22,036 nt of DNA from assembly GCA_900555045.1 (NCBI GenBank), contig USJW01000080.1:1-22036 (forward strand). The letters run 5' to 3'. The first letter of the stretch is position 1; every line of letters begins with the position of its first letter. The DNA comes from an uncultured Clostridium sp. (GTDB lineage Bacteria; Bacillota; Clostridia; Lachnospirales; Lachnospiraceae). Below, piece after piece: positions 7,223 through 15,173 of the stretch. The position numbers and the translations under genes are program-made. The notes under the pieces were generated by a model. The model had not been told where the DNA came from, made no database searches, and saw only the letters and a program-made list of their open reading frames with translations.

Positions 7223-8623
7223 ATGAGAAAGACAGGTAAGGGATTGCGCTGCCTTATCGCGGCGGCGGCACTGTCTGCGGTGTTTTGTTTTAACGCCTGG
7301 GCGGACGACGCCTCCCAGTTTGTGCCGGGGACAACGGTCAACGGCCTGGGAATCGGCGGGATGACGGTGGAGCAGGCGAAGGCGCAGATTGAGGGATTTT
7401 ATGACAGCAGCTACAAGCTTGCGATTAAGAAGAAAAATGGAACTGAGGAGTATATAAACGGCGCGGATATCGGCTACAAGGTGACGCTGCCGGAAGGGCT
7501 TAGCGCGATTCTGGAGGAGCAGAATGCCACCGGGAGGGTGTCGGGGCCCGCGGCGGACAACCGGCACAAGATGACCATGAGCGTGGTCTTCGACGAGGCG
7601 GCCCTCGCGGATAAGATCGGCGGCCTCTCCTGCATCGCCGGCTCCGGCATCGTGGAGACGCGGGACGCCCATATCTCGGACTACGAGGCGGGAAAAGAGT
7701 TCACCATCGTGCCGGAGGTGGAGGGAAATAACCTGGACGTTACGAAGACGTCGGAGGCCATCCGCCGGGCGGTTGAGGAAGGAGCGCGGGAGCTGGACCT
7801 GGCGGCGGAGGGCTGCTACTATCAGGTGGGCGTGCGCGCCGGTGACCCGCAGCTAAAGGCGCTCTGCGATACGATGAACCGCTACCGGAACATGACGATT
7901 ACCTACCAGATCGGGGAGAACACCGAGGTGCTGGACGGGGGAACGATCTGTCCGTGGCTGACCGTGGCGGCGGACGGCCAGGTTTTGGCGGATCCCCAGG
8001 CGGTGGCGGCCTTTGTCCAGACGCTGGCGGACAAGTACGACACGTCCGGGAAAGAGCGTGTGTTTCGGACCGCCGACGGCCGTGAGGTGCCCGTGAGCGG
8101 CCCTTATGGCTGGAAGGTGGACCAGGCGGCGGAGGCGCTGGCGCTGACGGAGTGCCTGAAGTCCACGGAGAGCCTGACCCGGGAGCCGGTCTACGCCCAG
8201 ACGGCAGCCAGCCGCGGGGAGACGGACTGGGGGACCACCTACGTGGAGATCGACCTGACCAACCAGCATGTGTATATGTTCCAGGAAGGGAACCTTGTGT
8301 GGGAGTCCCCCTGCGTGACGGGAAACGTGTCCAAGAACTACACCACGCCGCCGGGAATCTTCCCGCTGACCTACAAGGAGCGCGACCGGATTCTTCGGGG
8401 CGCCAAGAAGGCGGACGGGACCTATGAGTACGAGAGCCATGTGGACTACTGGATGCCCTTCAACGGCGGAATCGGCCTGCACGACGCCAACTGGCGGGGC
8501 TCCTTCGGGGGCAGCATCTACCAGAAGTCGGGCAGCCACGGCTGTATCAACCTGCCGCCGGACAAGGCGAAGGTTCTCTATGATCTGGTGGAAAAGGGCA
8601 TGCCCGTGATCTGTTACAATTAA
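7223..8623 (+). CDS. Secreted L,D-transpeptidase with PG_binding_4 domain (YkuD family)
   Basis: Predicted to act outside the membrane on peptidoglycan, making 3-3 cross-links or attaching proteins through an active-site cysteine. The 466-residue protein starts with a signal peptide (MRKTGKG, then a hydrophobic run to about residue 27 ending AWA). A PG_binding_4-type region follows, with VNGLGIGGMTVEQAKAQIEG near 39-58 and a second part to about 330. The C-terminal YkuD domain runs from about 340 to 466. Its signature H...SGSHGCINLPP places the nucleophile at Cys441 and a histidine at 439. The ATG at 7223 follows a purine-rich leader (AAGGAAGAAAAGG). A weak promoter with TATATA near 7164-7169 precedes it. 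The exporter-like pair follows after a 20-base gap and may share the transcript. The class is clear; the exact cross-linking substrate is not. Confidence 0.93.
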   Translation: MRKTGKGLRCLIAAAALSAVFCFNAWADDASQFVPGTTVNGLGIGGMTVEQAKAQIEGFYDSSYKLAIKKKNGTEEYINGADIGYKVTLPEGLSAILEEQNATGRVSGPAADNRHKMTMSVVFDEAALADKIGGLSCIAGSGIVETRDAHISDYEAGKEFTIVPEVEGNNLDVTKTSEAIRRAVEEGARELDLAAEGCYYQVGVRAGDPQLKALCDTMNRYRNMTITYQIGENTEVLDGGTICPWLTVAADGQVLADPQAVAAFVQTLADKYDTSGKERVFRTADGREVPVSGPYGWKVDQAAEALALTECLKSTESLTREPVYAQTAASRGETDWGTTYVEIDLTNQHVYMFQEGNLVWESPCVTGNVSKNYTTPPGIFPLTYKERDRILRGAKKADGTYEYESHVDYWMPFNGGIGLHDANWRGSFGGSIYQKSGSHGCINLPPDKAKVLYDLVEKGMPVICYN

Positions 8624-8643
8624 GAGGTGTATGGTGGGGAGTT

Positions 8644-9426
8644 ATGGAGAGCGATGATAAGCGGCTGGCGGAGGCCGCGATGTTGGCTGGGGAGATTATG
8701 CTGGTCAGCGGCGCGGAGATCGCCAGGATTGAGGAGACAATACATTACATTCTGAGTGTGGCGGACCGTGAGGCCCAGACCATGGTGTTCAGCACCGGCA
8801 TCTTCGTCACCCTGCAGGGGGCGGGGGAGGAGCCGATCACGCTGGTGCGCCGGGTGACGGCCCGTTCCACCAACTTAAACCGCATCTGCCAGGTGAACGA
8901 GGTGTCCAGGCGGTTCTGCGCCGGGCAGATGGACCTTCAGGAGGCGTTAGGGAGGCTTAAGGAGATCAAAGGGACCAACCAGTACAGTCTGGCCTCAAAG
9001 GGTGTCAGCTATATCCTGGTGGCGCTGGCCTTCGGCGTGGTGATGGGCGGAGGGCCCTGGGAGTGCCTGGCCGCGGCCGTGGTGGGCGGAGTCTTGGGGC
9101 TTGTGGTCTACACGTCGTCCAGGCTCGGCCTCCCTGATTTTTGCGTGAACGCGCTGGGGGCCTTTTCCTGCGGCATGACGGCCCTTTTGCTCAGCCGTTT
9201 TGTGCTGCCGCAGATCAGCCGCGACGTTGTGATTATCAGCTCCATCATGCCTCTCGTGCCCGGTGTGATCTTCACCACCGCGGTGAGGGACACCTTGAAC
9301 GGGGATTACTCCTCGGGCGCGGCCCGGATGCTGGAGGCCGTGGTGGTGGCGTTAGCCGTGGCGGCCGGAGTGGGAGCCAGCATGGCGATGTTCCGCTATC
9401 TGACGGGAGGTGGCGCGGCATGGTGA
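8644..9426 (+). CDS. Threonine/serine exporter family protein, large subunit (ThrE N-terminal / YjjP-like, DUF1212)
   Basis: A 260-residue membrane protein matching the N-terminal half of ThrE-type amino-acid exporters. A soluble N-terminal region (about 1-115) contains AEAAMLAGEIMLVSGAEIAR and TGIFVTLQ. Five or so hydrophobic segments follow, from about 118 to the end, including a conserved-looking SIMPLVPGVIFTTAVRDTLNGDY stretch. The stop codon at 9424-9426 lies inside the start of the next gene, so the two are translationally coupled. In Corynebacterium ThrE the two halves are one protein; here they are split, as with YjjP and YjjB in E. coli. Those proteins have also been linked to succinate export, so the substrate is not certain. 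The ribosome binding site is GGTGGGGAG just before the ATG. Confidence 0.85.
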   Translation: MESDDKRLAEAAMLAGEIMLVSGAEIARIEETIHYILSVADREAQTMVFSTGIFVTLQGAGEEPITLVRRVTARSTNLNRICQVNEVSRRFCAGQMDLQEALGRLKEIKGTNQYSLASKGVSYILVALAFGVVMGGGPWECLAAAVVGGVLGLVVYTSSRLGLPDFCVNALGAFSCGMTALLLSRFVLPQISRDVVIISSIMPLVPGVIFTTAVRDTLNGDYSSGAARMLEAVVVALAVAAGVGASMAMFRYLTGGGAAW

Positions 9427-9929
9427 TGGTGATACAGACGATCGGCGCGTTCTGCGCGGTGGCCAGCTTTACGAGGATTCTGGAGCTGCCCAGGCGCTTC
9501 GTGGGCTGGTACGGCACGGCAGGGGCCTTGTGCTGGCTGGTGTATTTGACGGCCAATGCCGCCGGGTCGAAGATTTTTGCTGCGTTTTTGGCGAGCCTGG
9601 CGGTGGCGGTGTTTTCCCATGTGGCCGCCCGGATTTTGAAGGCCCCGGTGACCGTGTTTCTGATCCCGGGAATTCTGCCGCTTGTGCCCGGCGCCTCCAT
9701 CTACAACAGTGTGTACTATATCATCCAGGACAGCCAGACCCAGTCCTCCTACTACCTGGCGGAGACCCTGCAGATTGCGGGGGCCATCGCCATGGCGGTG
9801 TTCCTGGTGGACTCGGTGTTTCATCTGCTGCGCCACAGGAGGAGAAGCAGGCAGGCTTTGGAGGAGGGTTTGGCCGGAAAAACGGGAGAATTGTATGGGC
9901 AAAAGGAAAAATTTGAAAAAAACACTTGA
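9420..9929 (+). CDS. Threonine/serine exporter family protein, small subunit (ThrE C-terminal / YjjB-like, DUF3815)
   Basis: A 169-residue membrane protein with four to five hydrophobic helices, the partner of the preceding gene. It contains the typical FLIPGILPLVPGASIYNSVYY segment, which mirrors the MPLVPGVIF stretch of the large subunit. Helices span about 4-18, 28-45, 49-68, 74-97 and 115-135. The hydrophilic C-terminus (RHRRRSRQALEEGLAGKTGE onward) is likely cytosolic. The start is the ATG at 9420, with GGGAGGT eight bases upstream; it overlaps the previous gene by seven bases. A second ATG at 9426 is also possible. The tRNA-Arg promoter begins at the stop codon. The overlap supports a two-subunit complex. 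Confidence 0.87.
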   Translation: MVMVIQTIGAFCAVASFTRILELPRRFVGWYGTAGALCWLVYLTANAAGSKIFAAFLASLAVAVFSHVAARILKAPVTVFLIPGILPLVPGASIYNSVYYIIQDSQTQSSYYLAETLQIAGAIAMAVFLVDSVFHLLRHRRRSRQALEEGLAGKTGELYGQKEKFEKNT

Positions 9930-9954
9930 AATTTTTGACCAGGTGTAGTATTAT
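9926..9954 (+). promoter_or_regulatory. Promoter of tRNA-Arg
   Basis: TTGAAA at 9926-9931, a 17-base spacer, and TATTAT at 9949-9954 form a good sigma-A promoter. The predicted start near 9961 is only a few bases from the mature tRNA end at 9964. The -35 overlaps the stop codon of the preceding gene. Confidence 0.75.
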
Positions 9955-9963
9955 ACAGGAGAT

Positions 9964-10035
9964 GCGTCTGTAGCTCAGTGGATAGAGCAGTGGCCTCCGG
10001 AGCCGCGTGCGTAGGTTCGATTCCTATCAGACGCA
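9964..10035 (+). tRNA. tRNA-Arg (anticodon CCG)
   Basis: The full cloverleaf can be drawn by eye. The acceptor arm is GCGTCTG (9964-9970) with CAGACGC (10028-10034) and discriminator A at 10035. The D arm is GCTC/GAGC. The anticodon stem GTGGC/GCCGC (one G-U pair) encloses the loop CTCCGGA, which puts CCG at 9997-9999, to read the CGG arginine codon. The T arm is GTAGG-TTCGATT-CCTAT. CCA is not encoded. A dedicated minor arginine tRNA of this kind fits a GC-rich genome that uses CGG. Confidence 0.97.
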
Positions 10036-10058
10036 TTTTTTGTTACCAATTTTTGAGT

Positions 10059-10097
10059 GCCGCAGAGCTGGGAAGAACCCGGTTCTGCGGCCTTTTT
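10059..10097 (+). terminator. Rho-independent terminator after tRNA-Arg
   Basis: GCCGCAGA (10059-10066) pairs with TCTGCGGC (10084-10091), with an inner GGG/CCC stem, and TTTTT follows at 10093-10097. The T-run is on the plus strand only, so it serves the tRNA. Convergent AraC transcripts would enter it from the other side. Confidence 0.85.
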
Positions 10098-10103
10098 AGT
10101 GCA

Positions 10104-10988
10104 TTATGTCCGAGAGGGCGCGTTTAAGCTGCGCTTCTTGACATACTCCTTGGGGGACAGGCGGTAGTGACCCTTGAAGGCGCGGGAGAAGCTGGGCACA
10201 TCCGAGTACCCCACCATGGCCGCGGCCTGTGCCACCGTGTGGTTTTCCATCAGCAGGTCCCTGGCGGTGCGCAGTCTGGCGTTGCTGATGTAGGCCTGAA
10301 GCGACAGGCCGGTGGATTCCTTGAAAATCCGGCTTAGGTAGCTGCGGTTTAGGTTCAGGGTGTCCGCCAGCTGCTGGACGGTGACTCCGGCGCAGTCCTC
10401 CCGGATCAGCCGGCATGCGTCCTCCACGTGCAGAAGGGCGTCCCCGAAGCCCTGGCCGGGGGTGGTCTCCTCGCATTTGAAGTGGTAGATCAGCCGCCAG
10501 ATGAAGGAGACCAGGAGCTCGTCTGCGGGTCCACCCGGCAGACGGCTCAGGTTGGCGATCTCCAGAAAAATATCCTCCAGGCCCGGGGAGGCGAGGATAT
10601 CCCGCGTATACCACAGGGAGGGGAGCTTTACTGCGCTGCGAAAGCCGATCCAGATGTAGGTCCAGCCCGCGTCCGGGTCCGCCGTGAGCGTGGTCTCCTC
10701 GCCGGGGCGCAGAATGAAGCAGTCGCCGGGGCGGGCCGTCAGCTCGGCGCCGTTTTTGCGGACCGTGCCCTGGCCGCCGCAGACGTACTGGAGCGTCCAG
10801 CTGTCGCGGACGAACGGGCCGTAGGCGTAGCCCGGGGCGCACCGAATGTAGCCGGCCCGGACCGGCACGATATCCCGCAGGCCCTGGCCGTCGATATGAA
10901 ATTTGTCCACAAGCTTGACGGTGCGCCCGTCGGAATCCAATATTTTCTTTGCGCGCTCTAGGTGCAGACCGTTCACTGTCTCTGTCAT
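10104..10988 (-). CDS. AraC-family transcriptional regulator with N-terminal cupin sensor domain
   Basis: A 294-residue regulator. The N-terminal AraC-binding (cupin-like) domain covers about residues 25-170, with PGDCFILRPGEETTL and a WTYIWIGFRS strand. The C-terminal double helix-turn-helix covers about 190-290. Its first helix-turn-helix is around VQQLADTLNLNRSYLSRIFK, followed by ESTGLSLQAYI; its second is around VAQAAAMVGYSDVPSFSRAF, ending in the LSPKEYVKKR signature. The start at 10988 has a GAGGGG site upstream. It is divergent from the GH65 operon with a shared 138-base control region, so it most likely activates that operon upon binding a sugar. No ligand can be assigned from sequence alone. 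Confidence 0.9.
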   Translation of the reverse strand: MTETVNGLHLERAKKILDSDGRTVKLVDKFHIDGQGLRDIVPVRAGYIRCAPGYAYGPFVRDSWTLQYVCGGQGTVRKNGAELTARPGDCFILRPGEETTLTADPDAGWTYIWIGFRSAVKLPSLWYTRDILASPGLEDIFLEIANLSRLPGGPADELLVSFIWRLIYHFKCEETTPGQGFGDALLHVEDACRLIREDCAGVTVQQLADTLNLNRSYLSRIFKESTGLSLQAYISNARLRTARDLLMENHTVAQAAAMVGYSDVPSFSRAFKGHYRLSPKEYVKKRSLNAPSRT

Positions 10989-11038
10989 CGCAGCCCCTCA
11001 CATGTCACAAAATAACAAAAAGTGGAAACATCACACAA

Positions 11039-11067
11039 TCGACAAGGCCGATCGTTTTCTCTATCAT
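11039..11067 (+). promoter_or_regulatory. Promoter of the GH65-pgmB-amidohydrolase operon
   Basis: TCGACA (11039-11044), a 17-base spacer, and TATCAT (11062-11067) each match the sigma-A consensus at five of six positions. Transcription would start near 11074 and give a leader of about 53 bases. An alternative -10, TATACT at 11067-11072, lacks a well-spaced -35. The divergent AraC gene starts 50 bases upstream of the -35, so an AraC site is likely in 10989-11038, but I see no clear repeat there. Confidence 0.65.
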
Positions 11068-11126
11068 ATACTCAGAGAATGGGAAAGACAAGAAACAAAT
11101 TTATTCAAATGTGACCAGGAGGGCTT

Positions 11127-13535
11127 ATGATCAGATACGATGCCGGCAGGGGGAAACTCACAGATTGGGTGGTGGCGGAGGAGTCCTTTTGCCCCGAACA
11201 CGCGCGAAAGTATGAGGCGGTCATGTGCCAGGGCAACGGGTACATGGGAGTCCGCGCGGCCACGGAGGAGGCGTACGGGCGAACGGACCGCTGCGCGCTT
11301 GTGGCGGGCACCTTCGACCGCGTGGAGGAGAAGCGCTCGACGGAGCTGCCAGACAGCGCGGACGTGACGGCGGTGCGGATTCTCGCGGACGGGAGGGAGG
11401 TGCGCCTCTCGCCGGACAACCATGAGGGGTACCTTCGGACGCTGAATTTAAGAAATGGGCTGCTGGAGCGCAGGTTTATATGGAAGGACGGAGGCACGCG
11501 GCTGGAATGCCGCTTTCTGCGGTTTGTGTCCCTGGCGGACCGCCACGTGATGGGGGAGAAAATTTGTGTGAAGGCGCTGGCGGGAAGCCCGTCGATCGAG
11601 GTGGAGACCGGGATCGGAGGGGAGCGCCGTCTGGGGGACGGGCACTTTGCGGACGGGGAGGCTGCGGGTCTTTATGGGGATGAGCCCGGGGATGGCCAAG
11701 CGGTGTGGCAGTATTCGGAGAGAACCCATGAGAGTGGAATTGAGTTTGTGACAAGCGCGGCGGCTAAGGCGTGGGTTGAATGGGAGACTGGGGAAGGCAG
11801 GGGAGCGGCCTGCGTGAACCCCACCGTGCGTGTTTTGAGAAAGTCCGCAAAAAATGCCGTGGGGGATTCAGAAGGGAAAACAGAGCATGCGAACATCCCC
11901 GGCGGCGTCTGCGGCCTCGCCGGGACCTGGCGTGTCAAGTTATCGCCCGGGCAGGAACTTGTGGTCGAGAAGCTCGTGCGCGTGGCCACCACCCGCGACT
12001 GCGATTTCCATGATAGCGGGAGCGGGCGGGAGGCGCTGCTGAGGCGTGAGCGCGGGGAAACGGCACTTTTGGGAGAAATTGGATGGGACAGTGCGTTCGC
12101 CAGATCCGAGGCGGCCTGGGAGGCGCTGTGGGAAGCGCGCGATGTTAGGATTGAGGGGGAAGCTCATTTTGACCAGCTGGCCGTGCGGTTTGCAATCTAC
12201 CACCTGACCATCATGGCGCCGCTTCACGACAACCGGATGAACATCGGGGCAAAGGGGCTGTCGGGCAGAGGATACCTGGGGCACACGTTCTGGGACACGG
12301 AGATCTACATGCTGCCATACTTCATATGGACGGACCCGGAGGGGGCGAGGTTGCTTTTGGAGCACCGGTACGCCTTCTTGGGGGCGGCCAGGCGAAAGGC
12401 CGCTGAGAAGGGCTACGAGGGGGCCATGTACCCCTGGCAGACCGCGTGGCTGACGGACACGGAGACATCGGTCAACCAGTTTATGGCCGACTATGAGCAC
12501 CATGTGACGGCGGATGTGGCCTTTGGCGTGTACTATTACTACGAGGTGACCCATGACTTGGATTTCATGCTGCGTTTTGGGTGTGAGATTCTCTTTGAGA
12601 CGGCCAAATTCTGGTGTTCGCGGATGGAGTTTGTGCCGGAGAGCGGGCGGTACGAGATCCGAAACGTGATCGGGCCGGACGAGTACACCCACGATGCGGA
12701 CAACAATGCGTTTACCAACTATTTTGTTCACCTGAACCTGCGGCTGGCCATCGAGTGGTGTGAACGGCTTGCGCGCGAGTTCCCGGAGCGGTATAAGGAG
12801 CTTGATGCCGGGCTGTCCCTCAGCGGTCAGCTTACGGGCTGGGAGGAGCATGTCGGGCGGCTGTATCTGCCAAAGGCCAACGGGGAGGGAATTTTACCCC
12901 AGGACGACACCTTTTTGTCCCTGCCGGAGATTGACCTGACGCCCTACCGGGCGGGGGTGCGAAAGCTGAAGGAGGATTACCCCAACCGCTCCTACAAAAA
13001 GCTGCAGGTGGCAAAGCAGGCGGACGTGGTGGTGCTTTTCTGGCTGCTGGAGGATCTGTTCCCGGAGGAGGTAAAGAGGAACAGCTTTTACTACTATGAA
13101 GAGCACTGTGTTCATGAGTCCTCCCTCAGCCTGTGCACGTACTCCATTCTGGCGGCGGACATGGGGGAGCGCGAGACGGCCTACCGCCTGTTTGGGCGGG
13201 CTGAGCGCATCGACCTGGGGGAGAAGATGGACTCCAGCGACGAGGGGATCCACGCGGCCTCCCTGGGCGGCGTGTGGCAGTGCGCAGTGCTGGGATTTAT
13301 GGGAATCCGCCTGTACCATCACAGGCTGCGGATCATCCCCCATCTGCCGGACACCTGGCGGGAGGCGAAGGTGCGGATTTACTGGCATGGACGGCCGATT
13401 CTGGTCACGGCCAGCCGGTCGGAGCTGGTGGTGGAGGCGCTGGACGGAGGCGCGCTGGGGCCGATTATGACGAGCAGGGGAGTGTGGGGCGGAAACAGCA
13501 GCATTTATCGGGAGGTATACGGCCATGACGCGTAG
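11127..13535 (+). CDS. Glycoside hydrolase family 65 disaccharide phosphorylase
   Basis: An inverting phosphorylase of 802 residues, predicted to cleave an alpha-glucoside with phosphate and release beta-glucose-1-phosphate in the cytosol. An N-terminal beta-sandwich domain covers about residues 1-320, and an (alpha/alpha)6 catalytic barrel follows. Family landmarks are HTFWDTEIYMLPYF, YEGAMYPWQTAW, IGPDEYTHDADNNAFTN with the likely general acid Glu519, KQAD at 630-633, and HESSLS from 663, which lies near the phosphate site in known members. The ATG at 11127 has AGGAGG upstream. The gene overlaps pgmB by 11 bases, the usual partner that consumes beta-glucose-1-phosphate. GH65 includes maltose, kojibiose, nigerose, trehalose, glucosylglycerol and glucosylrhamnose phosphorylases. 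The acceptor specificity cannot be read here, and the THDAD sequence after GPDEY is not enough to choose. Confidence 0.93.
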   Translation: MIRYDAGRGKLTDWVVAEESFCPEHARKYEAVMCQGNGYMGVRAATEEAYGRTDRCALVAGTFDRVEEKRSTELPDSADVTAVRILADGREVRLSPDNHEGYLRTLNLRNGLLERRFIWKDGGTRLECRFLRFVSLADRHVMGEKICVKALAGSPSIEVETGIGGERRLGDGHFADGEAAGLYGDEPGDGQAVWQYSERTHESGIEFVTSAAAKAWVEWETGEGRGAACVNPTVRVLRKSAKNAVGDSEGKTEHANIPGGVCGLAGTWRVKLSPGQELVVEKLVRVATTRDCDFHDSGSGREALLRRERGETALLGEIGWDSAFARSEAAWEALWEARDVRIEGEAHFDQLAVRFAIYHLTIMAPLHDNRMNIGAKGLSGRGYLGHTFWDTEIYMLPYFIWTDPEGARLLLEHRYAFLGAARRKAAEKGYEGAMYPWQTAWLTDTETSVNQFMADYEHHVTADVAFGVYYYYEVTHDLDFMLRFGCEILFETAKFWCSRMEFVPESGRYEIRNVIGPDEYTHDADNNAFTNYFVHLNLRLAIEWCERLAREFPERYKELDAGLSLSGQLTGWEEHVGRLYLPKANGEGILPQDDTFLSLPEIDLTPYRAGVRKLKEDYPNRSYKKLQVAKQADVVVLFWLLEDLFPEEVKRNSFYYYEEHCVHESSLSLCTYSILAADMGERETAYRLFGRAERIDLGEKMDSSDEGIHAASLGGVWQCAVLGFMGIRLYHHRLRIIPHLPDTWREAKVRIYWHGRPILVTASRSELVVEALDGGALGPIMTSRGVWGGNSSIYREVYGHDA

Positions 13536-14196
13536 CTTGGGACTATTGTTTGATTTAGACGGGGGATTGACGGACACGGCCAGGTATCACTACCTGGCGT
13601 GGAAGCGCCTGGCAGAGGAGCTGGGGCTTGCCTTTGGCGAGGCGGATAACGAGCGGCTAAAGGGGGTGGACCGGCTGCGGTCCCTGGAGATCATTCTGGA
13701 GATCAACGGCGCTCTGGATCGGTTCACACAGGAGGAGCAGCTGGCGCTGGCGCAGCGCAAAAACGGCTACTATCGGGAGTTCATCGGGCAGATCACCCCG
13801 GGGGATGTGCTGCCGGGCATCCGGGAATTTCTGGGTGAGGCCCAGGCCAGGGGGATTCTGACGGCGGTTGCCTCCGCCAGCAAGAACGCGGGCTTTGTGT
13901 TGGAGCGGCTGGGGCTTGCCGGGCGGTTTGACTATGTGGCGGACGCGGCGCTGGTGGCGCGGGCAAAGCCGGACCCGGAGATCTTTTTGGTCTGCGCGCA
14001 GGCCCTGGGGCTGAGACCGGACCAGTGCATCGGGATCGAGGACTCCCAGGCCGGGATTGAGGCGATTTTGGGGGCGGGCATGTTCGCGGTGGGAATCAAT
14101 GTCCATGTGACCTCCGCCGCGCCGGACTTGGCGCTTGGGTCCACCAGGGAGCTGGCGCTGGACCGGGTGCTCCTTGCGGCGGGGTACGGGGAATAG
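13525..14196 (+). CDS. pgmB: Beta-phosphoglucomutase
   Basis: Converts beta-glucose-1-phosphate to glucose-6-phosphate through beta-glucose-1,6-bisphosphate. It is a 223-residue cytosolic HAD-fold enzyme. It aligns well by eye with the Lactococcus enzyme: nucleophile Asp10 and acid/base Asp12 in FDLDG, then DTARYHYLAWK with the substrate histidine, LKGVDR with the cap arginine, SASKN for the phosphate, AKPDPE with the conserved lysine, and GIEDSQAG for magnesium. The residue after DLDG is Gly14, where Val is usual. The gene starts inside the GH65 3' end (11-base overlap) with GGGAGG upstream. Its place directly behind a GH65 gene is classic and confirms that the phosphorylase yields the beta anomer. 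Confidence 0.95.
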   Translation: MTRSLGLLFDLDGGLTDTARYHYLAWKRLAEELGLAFGEADNERLKGVDRLRSLEIILEINGALDRFTQEEQLALAQRKNGYYREFIGQITPGDVLPGIREFLGEAQARGILTAVASASKNAGFVLERLGLAGRFDYVADAALVARAKPDPEIFLVCAQALGLRPDQCIGIEDSQAGIEAILGAGMFAVGINVHVTSAAPDLALGSTRELALDRVLLAAGYGE

Positions 14197-14207
14197 GGAG
14201 AATGCTT

Positions 14208-15137
14208 ATGGGACAACCAGCGAATTTACCATGCAGAAAAATAGATATACACACTCATCTCACTCTGGCGGGCGCGGAGGCGTTCCTTTCGGGGCGGAGG
14301 GCAGGAAATGACAGACCGGGAGTCGAGCGGTCTGTCATTTTGCCCTCCGCTCCGCTTCTCCGGGTCACAAGGCAGCCGTTTACGGCGCCGATGGCGGGAA
14401 ATGCCAGGGCTCTGGCGGTGTGCCGGGAGGACCCGGAGCATTTTTCCTGGTTCTGCAACGTCTGCCCGGACGGGACGCCTGAGACCTTCAGGCGGTTGCA
14501 GCGCTTTAAGGCTCAGGGGGCCTGCGGGGTGGGGGAGTTCGCCTCGCAGCTGCGGTTTGACGACCCGCTGCTGGACCATCTCTTAGCCTGCTGCGAGGCC
14601 CTGAAGCTGCCGTTTCTGTTTCATCTGAGCCCCGGGGAGAATTGGGGCTATGGGGCGGTGGACCGCCAGGGCCTTCCGCTTTTGGAGCGGGCGCTGCAAA
14701 AATACCCCGGCCTTGTGTTCATCGGCCACTCCAAGGCCTTCTGGTTTGAGCTGTCCCGGTATCCGGGGGAGGCGCCTGAGGCGGTCAGGAACAGCTGCCC
14801 GAACACCCCAGTGGAGGAGGGACGGCTTTGGGAGCTCTTCGGGCGCTATGACAATCTGTACGGGGATCTGTCGGCCGGCGGCGGGGCCAACGCGGTGATG
14901 CGGGATCCGGACTTTGGGATTCGGTTCATGGAACGGTTCCAGGACCGGCTGATGTTCGGGACGGATGAGGTGATGGGGGAGGGGAAGCGGCCGGGAGGAG
15001 AGCGGCGGCCGGAAGGCCCGCTCTCCCCCTGGCTTGACAATCTATTCCTGTCCGGTCAGATTTTAGCGACCGTATACCGCAAGATTTGCCATGACAACGC
15101 CGTGCGTCTCTTTCTGCAACCGCCTGTCAATTTTTAA
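14208..15137 (+). CDS. Amidohydrolase family protein (amidohydrolase-2 / TIM-barrel metal hydrolase)
   Basis: A 309-residue protein of the PF04909-like class, whose members include decarboxylases, lactonases and hydrolases. Visible metal-site motifs are DIHTH (His15, His17), FHLSPG (His139), FIGHSKAFW (His174) and MFGTDE (Asp253), with a GVGEF segment at 108-111. This is a near-complete binuclear or mononuclear site, so it is probably an active enzyme in the cytosol. The ATG at 14208 has GGGAG seven bases upstream; an ATG at 14202 sits too close to it. It lies 11 bases after pgmB and so belongs to the same operon. The substrate is unknown. The operon suggests it processes the aglycone or acid sugar freed by GH65, but this is inference. 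An unusual quasi-palindrome covers codons 29-48. Confidence 0.8.
   Translation: MGQPANLPCRKIDIHTHLTLAGAEAFLSGRRAGNDRPGVERSVILPSAPLLRVTRQPFTAPMAGNARALAVCREDPEHFSWFCNVCPDGTPETFRRLQRFKAQGACGVGEFASQLRFDDPLLDHLLACCEALKLPFLFHLSPGENWGYGAVDRQGLPLLERALQKYPGLVFIGHSKAFWFELSRYPGEAPEAVRNSCPNTPVEEGRLWELFGRYDNLYGDLSAGGGANAVMRDPDFGIRFMERFQDRLMFGTDEVMGEGKRPGGERRPEGPLSPWLDNLFLSGQILATVYRKICHDNAVRLFLQPPVNF
14294..14350. repeat. Long quasi-palindrome inside the amidohydrolase gene
   Basis: The arms 14306-14318 and 14328-14340 (AAATGACAGACCG with its reverse complement) are perfect over 13 bp around a nine-base loop. After a short bulge, a second perfect block of 9 bp, GCGGAGGGC (14294-14302) with GCCCTCCGC (14342-14350), extends the stem. 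The whole structure is about 57 bases and fully coding. It has no U-run, so it is not a standard terminator. Confidence 0.85.
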
Positions 15138-15173
15138 GCTGCGGGGGACGGTTTCCCATTAAAAAAGTGCAGC

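Noticed and set aside
9935..9954. TTGACC as the -35 of the tRNA promoter
   Set aside because: The spacing to TATTAT is only eight bases; TTGAAA at 9926-9931 gives the correct 17-base spacer.
9964..10035. tRNA-Arg as the attachment site of a genomic island covering the sugar locus
   Set aside because: No integrase, transposase or second copy of the tRNA 3' end is visible in the window, and base composition does not change across the tRNA.
10989..11126. CcpA catabolite-repression (cre) site between the AraC and GH65 genes
   Set aside because: The closest sequences miss several fixed positions of the cre consensus, so no site can be supported.
15138..15170. Terminator after the amidohydrolase gene
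   Set aside because: A weak five-pair hairpin is present but it is followed by A residues, not a T-run, on the plus strand.
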